A program made the translations under genes and the position numbers. The notes beneath the pieces were generated by a model. The model saw only the letters and a program-made list of their open reading frames with translations. It had not been told where the DNA came from and ran no database searches. A DNA stretch of 64,000 nt. Origin: Paramyrothecium sp. XJ0827 (taxonomy: Eukaryota; Ascomycota; Sordariomycetes; Hypocreales; Stachybotryaceae). The stretch covers positions 1,612,001 through 1,676,000 of the forward strand of contig JAJFPB010000009.1 in NCBI GenBank assembly GCA_020881915.1, given 5' to 3'. Below, piece after piece: positions 53,962 to 64,000 of this stretch (position 1 is its first letter; every line of letters starts with the position of its first letter).

Positions 53962-56900
53962 AATAATAATAAAGTTATTTATAAATTCTCTTAGAATATA
54001 GTTAATTATTTATTAAAATATAGCTAGTATATTAGTTAGACTAAATAGTATTACTAAGGTTTTAAAGAATCTAAATTTTATATAAAATATAATCTTTTAT
54101 TTATTTCTTTTCTTTATTTTAATTAGATTATAGGTACCTTTAAGATTAAGTATAGTAAAAATTATTTTATTATATAAGTAATCTCTTATTTTAGTAATAA
54201 GAGATAAAGGTATCTTATCTTTAATAGTAATATTATTAAATTAGTAGTAATCTATATATAAATAAAGTTTTTTATTCTTCTTTAAAATAAATATAATAAG
54301 GTATTTAGTAGGTAATATTAATTATTAGATATATCTCTTTTTAAGGTTTTTATTAATATATTCTTTTAATATTTTTAATTCTTTAGTATTAAGATTATAA
54401 ATTAGTAAAAAATAGGTCTTTTTTCTATTAATTAGGTAGATTTTATAGTTCTATTTTAAGTATTTAGGGAATCTACTTTCTAGGTTTTTTATAAATAGCT
54501 TTATATATTTATAGTACTTTTCTAGGATATTTATAAGCCTATTTTTTTATTTTTTATTCTACTTGTACTTACCTCTTAATATTATATATAAGGATATAAA
54601 TAAGGTTAATTACTTTTTGCTTATAGGTAGATATTACTTAGCTCTATTTATATTATATATTAGATTATATTTTATTATTAGTTAATACTTTAGCTTTTAC
54701 CTAATAATTCTTCTATCTTAGGAGGGTTCTTCCCTTCCTAGATAGGGTTTTATTATAAATATTTATTTCTTTTCTTTCTTTTAGTTTTCTTTTTCTTACT
54801 TAAGGTAATTATAATTCTATTATTATAATTTAGCTATTATTTTAATTAAAGGTAGATCTTTAATCCTTTAGCTATAGTTTACTTAAAAGTATATTAGATT
54901 ATATTTATATTATATTAAGGGTAATATTATAGGTAGTTCCCTATATTATTATATAAAGAATTACCTCTTTATTTATTAATCCCTTATTATAGGTAAAAGG
55001 GACTTCTTCTATATTTATAGCTTTATATAGTTTCTTCTTTCTTCTTTATAGGATTTTATATTAGTTTATAAAGTTAGGATTAATATAATTTTCCTTAGTA
55101 CTAGTATTTATCTTAGTATTAATAATTATACTCTAGACTATAAAGTTAATATAATATCCTTATTATTTTACTTATTCTTATTTTTAGATTATAGTAATAG
55201 TTTATTACTTCCTTCTATTATTCTATAGCCTAGTTATAGTTAATAGATCTTATTTTTTACTTAGTTACTTTATACTAGGATCTTATTAATTTTCTATTTA
55301 GCTTCTCTAATACTAGTAAGTAGTTTATTACTTATCTCCTTTATATAAATAGTATACCTATAGTAGATTTAATATAAGTAGTAGTATTCTTTATACTCCT
55401 AGGTATATTCTTCCTCTATAGTACCTATTATCTTAGGTTCTATTTCCTTATATAAGTAGATTCTTTTTATTTTATACTTTTTATAATTATAGTAGTAGTA
55501 TAGACTATCTTCTATATAGCTAATCTCTATAGGACTAGGTTTAGTCCTGTAGGTAGTAGGGGTTTTCTTTTTATAGTTATAGGTAGAGTACTCTATCTTA
55601 TAGTAATATTCCCTTCTTAGGAGTCTATTAAGAAATTATAAGATTACTATTTTAATATATTTATAGTCTTTATTTAAAAGTATATTTTCTAATTAGATAT
55701 ACTTTCTTCTATACTTACCTTAGAGTCTATGGAATTAGTTAATCTTTATCTAGTAATATATTAGGTATTTATTAGTTTTATAGGTTTTTTTTACTTTAAA
55801 GTAATATTCTTTAAGATATTTCTTACTTAGTCTAAGGATTATAATTTAATACCTAAGATAGTATATTTTAATCTCTTAGTAGGGTATTTCCTTAAATATA
55901 TAAGGGTTTTCTATCTTAGTGCCTTATATATATATAGAAAATATATTTTATTTTACTTTAGTTATAAGGTAGATTAAGTATTAGTATATTATATAAGATA
56001 CCTATAAGATTTTATTATATCTATAATAATTAGGATTAAATAGGGGATTATATTAAAAGTTAATAGTAAACCTTACTCCCTATAGGCTTATAGCTACCTT
56101 TATAGTTACTACTTAAATATATACTTCCTAATTTCTAAAGAGTAGATTATATTACTTAGTTCTAGCCTTAATTAGTATATAATTAAGTAGGAGTAAGGTA
56201 CCTTTGGTAGTACTTATACTTAATTCTAATTTATTATCTAAGGGTTTATTAATTATAGGGGTTCCTCTTAGTAAATTAGTTAGGCTAATAATATTAGAGA
56301 TATCTTTAATTATTATTTATTAATTAGGAATATCCTTAGTAGGTTCCTATTTAGTAATAATATTAATTAATTATTTTTTAATTATATTAATATTATATTA
56401 GTCTTCTTAGACTAGCTAGAAATAGGTTTTCTTTCTATTTTAGGGTTTACTTCTGTAGTCCTATATATAGTATTCCTTTTTTCTATAATTATAGTAGAAG
56501 AAGTCTTTTCCTTACTTCTAGATAATATTAATTTCTATAGATCCTACTATAATTCTATAGGATATAGGGATAAATTTCTTCCTTCCTTAGTTTACTAGGT
56601 AGGGGGTTTTAAATTTCTTTACTTTATTTTCTTATTCCCTTTTCTTCTAGTATTTCTAATTATAGTTATTAATTTCTACTACTTTATATATATATTCTAA
56701 TAATAAGACTTTATTATATTTAACTTTAATAAGTTTATTTTTTATATTAGATTTAATTTTATTATAGAAGGTCTTCTTTAGAATATTCTCTAGCTAATAA
56801 AGTAGTATAGTAATATAAAGGAACTTAATAATAAACTTAATATAGGACCTAATTTATTTAAGTAAGTTAAGGGCTCTCTTAGTATTCTATATTTTATTAA

Positions 56901-57662
56901 TTATTCTAAAAATATATTTAATTTCTTTCTTAAACTTCTAGAAACTTATAAAGATATATTTAGTATAATCTATTTAGAAAATAGAAGTATTATTAATATA
57001 ATCTTAGAGTATAGACTTAAACTAGGTTTATACTTTCTTAGTTAAGTTATAAGCTATAAATATAACTCTATTATAGTCTTATATAAAAAGTAAGAAATAA
57101 TCTAGGTAGTATACTTTAAGTAATATAATAAATATTTAAAACTTACTTAAGGTACTATTAAAGGGCTTAGGCTTTTAGGTTTATAGAATAGCTCCCTTAT
57201 TTTTCTAGGCCCCTATAGCTCCACTAAGATTTATATTCTAGAGCTATTTAAGTATTTCCCTATTTTTCTTAGATTCCTCTATATAGAGTTATATTATATT
57301 AGCTATTTCCTTCTTAAGGGTTTTAATAAGCTACTTTAGTTTATAGGCTTATTAAGTATTAAGAATATTATTTTAGAGTTAATTAAGCTTTTTATTAGTA
57401 ATCTAGATATTCTCTTAGACTTTTACTTATAGGGTAGTAATTTTATTATTATTATTAGAATCTAATTATAAGGCTAGATCTTCTTCTATAATAATATTAT
57501 CTCCGGAGGGGGTTTTCTTAGAAGTGACCTTAGTAGGTAGAGGCCTTGGTACTATAGGGTAGGTTACTTTCTTTCCCTTGGGGGTTGGCTTAGTTAATTT
57601 ATTTATTATTTTTAATATTACTTTAGGTATAATAGTATTACTTAAAATAAAAGCTATTAATA

Positions 57663-58247
57663 TATAATAATTGGGGGTAGCCTTATACTATTAGGTATAG
57701 GGTAACTAAAGATTATTAGGGGTTTATTTATCCTTAGATAAAATAATAGAAAAGTATCTAAAGTATATAAGGGGGTTATTACTAGTCTATAAGAGAATAA
57801 TATAATAAAGGTTATCTTGGGGACTATATATTATTAATAGCTAGTAGGTTCTAATCTAGATATAATATATAAAACCCCCTATTTATATATATAGTTCCCT
57901 TTTCCTAGAGTATATAGAAGAGTACTCCTTAGATTATAATATATAATACTCCTAGGAATATTATAGAAGGTGATCTATTCTAGTAGTACTTCTATGCTCC
58001 TAGCCTTATTTGTAGGAATCTTCTTCCCTATAGGTCCCTATCCTTATTAGATGTTTTTCCTATTCCTATCCTTTTATTTCTAGCCTCTTATTTCTAGCCC
58101 TTTTTTTATATTAGTATTTAATTTGGGCTAGTATATTAGGGCTGGCCCGTGGGTTGTACTGGTAGTGCGGGGGCTAGTACGGCGTTCATGTGTTATATTA
58201 TATAACATTCTATGGCTTAGTTATAACCTTTGGGTCGGGTTGTAATA
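57663..58247 (-). repeat. LTR of element 2, right copy (5' LTR in coding sense)
   Basis: This is 585 bp and aligns without gaps to 50383-50967. Its left end reads TATAATAATTGGGGG where the partner has TGTAACGATTGGGGG, that is TpG-to-TpA and CpG-to-TpA changes. Its right end keeps CpG sites (GTGCGGGGGCTAGTACGGCG). Confidence 0.88.
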
Positions 58248-58252
58248 TCTTA
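58248..58252. repeat. Target site duplication of element 2, right copy
   Basis: TCTTA directly follows the last LTR base and equals 50378-50382. Confidence 0.75.
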
Positions 58253-58870
58253 GCTAGATCTATAATACTTTTCTTTAGCTACTAGACCTTACTAATAATT
58301 AAGCTATCTTTAATATCTCCCTTGGCTATAACTTAGGCTTCTTAGGATTTGGTTAGTATATAGAAATGGTCTTGTGGTCTTTAAGGGTCCTTACCTGTGG
58401 GCTTTAAAGCAGATTCCGGCTTCTTAAGAGAGTAGGTCTTTCTAATATATTATATCTCTATCTACTCAGACTAATTAATAACTATTGGAGTATCTTGAGG
58501 ATTGGTTGTTATGGGTAGCTCTTCTGGTGTTGGTGTTGGTAATAAACAGAGATTTCGGCTGTAATAAGGCAGGGCATAAGTAGATTTTTATGCTACTATC
58601 CTTCGAGTAGTTTGATTTAACTTTATTGAGGCCAGGCAATGCATGTTGCTGCAGAACTTATATTAACTTTGGCTTTGCTGCTGGCATTGCCACAGCTGCA
58701 GCTATAAGGTTCGTTTGGGTATATCTAATTAAGTACAGACCTTGGTAGTGCAGCAATATCTTAATGGCTCCATCAAGTTCCTATTAGAATAGATAGCTTA
58801 AGCCTTGTAAGTTATGCCAACCGGGCCTAGACCTAAGCACAGGGTAGGTAGTTTTGTGGTTTATTATTTA
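58253..58870 (-). repeat. Right arm of the older repeat interrupted by element 2, weakly mutated
   Basis: This stretch keeps far more CpA, TpG and CpG than its surroundings (for example GGTGTTGGTGTTGGTAATAAAC at 58520). The minus-strand reading gives LPTPTPEELPITTNPQDTP and KKPESALKPTGKDP, a Pro/Thr-rich, protein-like text with a few stops, resembling a retroelement polyprotein linker. I cannot name the element. It is continuous with the left arm ending at 50377 once element 2 is removed. Confidence 0.5.
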
Positions 58871-61800
58871 ATGCAGAGAATAGGATTCTCTCTTAAAGCA
58901 ATAGATTACTTATTACTAGTCTATAAGACTTCTTCTTTAGAAGCTAATTAAAGAATATCTTAGGGATTATATATTATTAATAGCTAGTAGGTTCTAATCT
59001 AGGTATAAGATATAGAACCTCCTATTTATATATATAGTTTTTTACCTCTAAAGTACTAAATTACCTATTAATTATAATCTAATAATTCTTACTAGATTAT
59101 AGTAAGACTATAATTTATTAATCTATATTAGTAGGTTTCCTATAGCTCCTTTATTATTTATAGGAATCTTCTTCTATATAGGTTCTTATTCTTATTAGAT
59201 ATTTTCCTATTTCTATTCTTTTATTTCTAGCCTTTTATTTCTAGCTCTTCTTTTATACTAGTATCTAATTTAGGCTAATATATTAAGGCTAGTTTATAAA
59301 TTATATTAGTAATATAGGGACTAGTCTATTTTAAGGCTAGTAGCCTAAGACTAATATAGTATTTATATATTATATTATATAACTTTCTATAACTTAATTA
59401 TAGCCTTAGATTAGGTTATAATATAATATTTCTCTCTCTAAGGCTAAGTCTTATAGCCTAGTATTAGATATACTTAAGGTTATAGGTCCCTATTATATAT
59501 ATAAGTCCCTTTTTATTTTCTTCTTTTATAAGTATATTAATACTATATTAGGCTATATTAAAAAACCTTTAAAGAAGTCTACTAAGTATCTAAGTCTTTT
59601 ATTTTATATTATTAAGGAGTCTATTCCTACTAATATACTATATACTTATTATTTTAAGTATAATAAGAAATATAAAATCCTAATCTTAGGGTTATTTTAT
59701 TATTTAGAGTATATTTATTATAGGTATTCTTATAATAGTATTTTAGTAATTTCTACCTATAAATTATTTCTTTAGTTCTTTTTATATTTCTTATTAACTT
59801 CTTTTAGTAACTTAATTAAAATCTTAGTAAAAGAAATTAAATACTAAGAAGAAAAAGGCTAAAGAAAGTCTAGCTAAACTTTAACTTAAGCTTACTAAGG
59901 TAATAAGCTAATTATCTTAGATCTAGAAAATTTATTAGAAAATAAAGGATTATAATAATAAATTATTTTATTATAAAATAATAAAGTTAAATAAAAAAAT
60001 AGTATTAAGTCTTCTTTAGGTCTTCTTATTACCTTAGATTCTTATAAGTATTAGATTATTTATAATCTTAATACTATTAGTATTTCTAGTTCTATAGATT
60101 AGTTTTCTTTTAGGCTAGAAAAGAAGTTTATAGATTTAGGTCTAGTACCTATAGCTAGAACTCCCTTAGCTTTTTATTAGCTTTCTCTAAGTATTCTAGA
60201 GGTTCTTAAGTATTTTTATTATTATTATAGTTTTTTTATTTTATAAAGTATATTATTTTTCTATTTTCTTTAATTTATTATATTAATATTCTTTTAACTT
60301 TATATTTTAGTTCTTCTAGCAAGACTATAATACTATTTTCTATAAAGTTATTACCTTTAGTTAGTTCTAAAAGTATAATATAGAATACTAGGTATATTTT
60401 TATTATATTAAATAAATATAGTTTATATATAATATTAGAAATATTCCTAATAATTAGAAATAATTTTAATTTTTTAAAGTCTAGTTTATTATTTAATTAT
60501 ATTATTTTTATATTTTTTCTAAGTAAGTAGATTATATTTCCCTCCTTTAAAGTTAGTTTATTTAATCTTTTTTAATTATAGAATTTAGTTATTCTATCTT
60601 TAATAAATAAAATTTCTTTTCTAAGTATATTATATAGTATTTTTATATTTTATACTTTAATTATAGTTTTTTTATTAGCTATTTTAGTTTAGATTTCCTA
60701 TTTAAATATAGGTTTAAATTTATAATTTATAAAGTAAAGTAACTATTAAGTAGTTTCTAATTTCTATTTATTATATATAATTTATATAATTAGTAGTAAT
60801 CTAGCCTAATTATCTTACTTATAATTAATATAATAATATAAATATATTTTAATAATTTAATTTAAATATTCTATTTACTTATTTATTTATAAGTAATAAG
60901 TAGTACTTAGCTTATTATTAATCTTAAGTTATATTATTAGTTTCTACTAGAATTTTAATATAAATATAATATCTCTATTAGAAATAATTTCTTTTAGTAG
61001 CCTATATTATAAAATAATATATTTAATAAAGTAATATACTATTATTTTAGTACTAATTACTTTATTATAGGCTATAAAGTATATAAACTTTATAAACCTA
61101 TTAATAATAGTAAAAATACTATTAAAGCTATCTTTTAATTCTAGTTTCTTAGATTATAGTAACTTTATAATAAAGTCTTATAAAATTAATTCCTATAGTT
61201 AGGTTAGTACTAGTAGGGGTTTTAAAAACCTATATAGTTTATATTATAATATCTTTACTTTTTAATATATTATATATTTCTTAATATATTTTATAATATA
61301 ATCTCTTAATCTAGAGGTATTATATATTTAGTAAATTATTTAATATATTTTCTAAATACTAAGGTATTTTATTAGAGGGTACTTATAATATATATAAATA
61401 ACTTCTTTTAAGTATTCTTTAGGTAGTACCTAGATTTTTCTATTATAGGTATTATAATCTAATTATAGATCTTCTAAGTAAATATATTTACTAGAAAGTA
61501 CTTTATATCTTTATATTAGTTTATTATATTCTATAATCTTATATTTAAGTTCTAAATTAGGTTCTATTATTATTTCTAATTTTCTAAGTTTATATAACTT
61601 ATAGTTATTAATCTCTTTATTTATTATAAATACTTAATTTATAGCTTTTAGTATTTCCTATTTATAGTTACTTTATTAACTTAAGATATTAACTCTTCTA
61701 TTTTCTAATCCTTTTTTATAAATAATTTCTATATTAAATTCTAATAATATTTTATAGTAATATACTTATTAGGCTATTAAGATTTAAGTTATAGTAAAGT

Positions 61801-64000
61801 AAGAAATATTCTTATAATCTATATAGATCTTAATTCTATAATTACTTCTTATAATATAGTATTAAAATTCCTTAATAGCTTTAACTATTACTATAAATTC
61901 TTTATTATAAATAAAGTATTAAAGTAGTAATCTACTAAGTTTCTTTAATTAAAATATTATAGATTTTAATATTCTATTTTTATTTTATTACCTAATAGTA
62001 GTACTAAGTATAAAGTCTAATATATTAGTTTCTAATTTAATTATCTTATTAGGGTTAAATATAGTAAGAATTAGTTCTTTAGTAATAAGCTTCTTAATTT
62101 CTTTAAATACTTATTAGACTTCCTTATTTTAATCTTAGTTAAATTCTTATTTCTTTTTTATAAAGTTAATTAATAGTACTATAATTTTACTAAAGTTCTT
62201 AATAAATTATTAGTAGTAATTAGTAAATCTAAGGAAGCTCTATATATTTTTTATATTTTTTAGAGATTCTTATTTATATACTACTATAATTTTTTCTTTT
62301 TTTATTTAGATCTTATTAGGTTAAATAATATATTTAAGGTAGTTTACCTCTTAGATATAGAAGTTACTCTTTTTTAATTTAATTAATAAATTAGTATCTT
62401 AAAGTACTTTAAATACCTTATAAATATATTTTTTATATTATTTTTTATTATCTAAGAAAATAAGAATATTATTAAGGTATATAACTATAAAGTTATTTAT
62501 ATATTCCCTTAAGATATAATTAATTATTCTTTAGAATATTACTAATATATTAATTAATCTAAAAAGTATAACTAAATATTTAAATAAATTAAATTTAGTA
62601 TAAAATACTATTTTCTATTCTTTTTCTTTCTTAATCTAAATTAGATTATATATTTCTTTTAGATTAAGTATAATAAAGATTATTTTACTATATAATTAAT
62701 TATATATTTTTATAATAAGTAGTAATAAAATATAGTTCTTTATAGTAATCTTATTAAGTTATTAGTAATCTACTACTAATTAGAATTTTCTATTCTTTTT
62801 TAGTATAAATATAATTAGGTACCTTACTAATAAAGTTAATTACTAAATATATTCTTTTCTAAGGTTTTTCTTAATATATTCTTTTAGTATTTATAGTTCT
62901 TAGATATTAAGATTATAAATTAGTAGGAAGTAGGTTTTTTTCTTATTAATAAGGCAGATTTTATAGTCCTATTAAGAGTATTCTAGTAGTCCTAATTTAA
63001 ATTCCTTCTAGAATAGCTTCTTATAAATATAATATATTTCTAAGATATTCTTTATTCTTTCTCTAAGTTCTTCCCTTTTTATTTTAGGATCTTCTTTTTA
63101 TTAATTAAATAGATCTTCTACTATTTATTTTAGTATTTATTATAACTTCTTAAGATATAAGGTTCCTTAGTTTATATTAGCTTAGCTTTATTTATATTAT
63201 AAACTAGATTATAGTAGTTCTTCCTTAACTATAGTAGCTTTTATTATATAATCCCTTCTAGTTTTATATTATTTATCTTACTTAGATAGTAGTTTATAGT
63301 AAATATTTACTTTCTCTCTTTTCTCTTAATCTTTAGGTTCCTATTCTAGTATAAATCTTAACTTATATATCTAGCTAGTAATCTAATTAATCTATAATTT
63401 TTAAATTTAAATTATAATCTCCTAAGAAAAATAGATTTATTACTTAGTAATATAATATTAAAGATTATTTTAAAAGTTATATTATAACTATAAAGTATTA
63501 AGGGATATATTTCCTTATTAATAAACCTATTATTATAGGTAAGTAATACCTCTTTAATTAACTTTATAATATAACTTCTTTTACCTTTTCTTCTTTATAG
63601 TAATTAGAATTAGTTTATTAATCTAAAATTAATAAAACTTTAAGTTACTTTAGAATTTAATTCTATAATAGTTTTATATTTATTTATTATTACCTTAATT
63701 ATAATAATCTTATATATTACCTTATTATAGTTTTAGATTATACTAAAGGTTATTTAATTATTATACTTTACTTATAGCTCTTTTATAAATAAATATCTTT
63801 ATTTTTTACCTAGTTTATTTTAATAAGAATATTATTAATATTCTATAGAGATTTCTATTTTACTTTATTCTAGAGATTTAGTATTTAAATTATAATAGTA
63901 AAGTATCTATAGTAGAAGTTATTTAATATATAGTACCTATTATATTATTTAGTATAGTAATTAGAGATTCTTTTATTTAGTTTCCTTTTTAGAAGGTAAG
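58871..64000 (-). mobile_element. LTR retrotransposon 3, relative of element 2, continues past window
   Basis: From about 58909 to 59423 the sequence matches most of the element-2 LTR (TTATTACTAGTCTATAAGA, ATATATTATTAATAGCTAGTAGGTTCTAATCTA and onward) and ends at the same GGTTATAATA. Homology then continues into the internal region (TCTCTCTCTAAGGCTAAG). The first part of this LTR is not recognisable, so its left end is approximate. On the minus strand YLNNILIF lies at 62479-62468, with the SFLRFTNYY junction near 62235. The second LTR must lie to the right of the window. Confidence 0.75.

Larger units (their letters stand above)
50383..58247 (-). mobile_element. LTR retrotransposon 2 (Ty3/gypsy-like), minus strand, degenerate
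   Basis: The element is 7,865 bp and is bounded by 585-bp LTRs and a TCTTA target duplication. Coding remnants lie on the minus strand: a reverse transcriptase with YLNN at 53961-53950 (IIIYLNNILIF), and the RNase H junction motif SFLGFTNYY at about 53720-53690. The end of the element that would encode Gag (about 57480-57600) keeps GC-rich stretches (CTCCGGAGGGGG). Stops occur throughout, so it is inactive. It is homologous to element 3, which suggests one family with several copies, the condition that triggers RIP. Confidence 0.88.
42785..64000. repeat. AT-rich, RIP-mutated repeat island
   Basis: From about 42.8 kb to the right edge the sequence is overwhelmingly A and T, and I see no coherent open frame of gene size on either strand. 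The dinucleotides CpA, TpG and CpG are almost absent over long stretches, especially inside 43.2-49.8 kb, while CpT and CpC remain. That context bias is the footprint of C-to-T mutation at CpA and CpG, not simple AT drift. Recognisable degenerate retroelement parts (LTR pairs, reverse transcriptase, integrase) lie throughout. The island continues beyond the window. Confidence 0.9.

Noticed and set aside
42785..64000. AT-rich island as inserted mitochondrial DNA
   Set aside because: It contains LTR pairs, a target duplication and degenerate gypsy RT and integrase, and no mitochondrial gene is recognisable.
42785..64000. CRISPR-like or short tandem repeat arrays
   Set aside because: The repeated strings are long dispersed LTR copies; there are no regularly spaced short repeats, and the organism is a eukaryote.

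Overview
This is nuclear DNA of a filamentous ascomycete (Pezizomycotina; I cannot place it further). The evidence is short GT-AG introns of about 48-72 nt with CTAAC-like branch points, HET-domain genes, a Zn2Cys6 regulator, plant cell-wall enzymes (GH95, PL4), and a large AT-rich block of LTR retrotransposons carrying the CpA/TpG depletion typical of repeat-induced point mutation (RIP). The window has two compartments: gene-bearing DNA of balanced composition from 1 to about 42.7 kb, and an AT-rich, gene-free repeat island from about 42.8 kb to the right edge.

Gene-bearing half, left to right: the 3' part of a tandem AAA ATPase gene that appears cut by an in-frame TAA; a secreted GH95 alpha-L-fucosidase; a mitochondrial proline dehydrogenase; a regulator with a C2HC finger fused to a Zn2Cys6 cluster; a five-exon extended SDR of the aldehyde/cinnamoyl-CoA reductase type; a HET protein with a multi-pass membrane N-terminus; an NmrA-like NAD(P)-binding protein; a small conserved-looking beta-rich protein; a second, canonical HET protein; an isochorismatase-family hydrolase; then a carboxylic acid reductase (A-T-R, 1,076 aa) divergently paired with an aromatic amino acid ammonia-lyase, followed by a short-chain dehydrogenase. 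Next come a divergent pair, each apparently carrying one single-base frameshift (a membrane protein with a STAND/HeLo-like N-terminus, and a Pom33/TMEM33-like protein), and last a secreted PL4 rhamnogalacturonan lyase.

The most interesting functional unit is at 26.2-34.5 kb. The ammonia-lyase has His-Leu at the position that sets Tyr versus Phe preference, so it may make p-coumarate. The A-T-R enzyme could reduce that acid to an aldehyde, and the SDR could act on the aldehyde. This would be a CoA-independent, fungal counterpart of the plant monolignol route. The shared promoter carries several CGG triplets and a CGG-N-CCG inverted repeat, the kind of site bound by Zn2Cys6 regulators. The pathway is inference from domains and layout.

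The repeat island contains at least three Ty3/gypsy-type LTR elements. Element 1 (43192-49844, plus strand) has 185-bp LTRs. Element 2 (50383-58247, minus strand) has two LTRs of exactly 585 bp and a TCTTA target duplication; its LTRs differ only by transitions. Element 3 (LTR homology from about 58.9 kb, minus strand) is related to element 2 and runs off the right edge. All three carry a reverse transcriptase whose YLDD motif has become YLNN. Element 2 sits inside an older, less mutated repeat.
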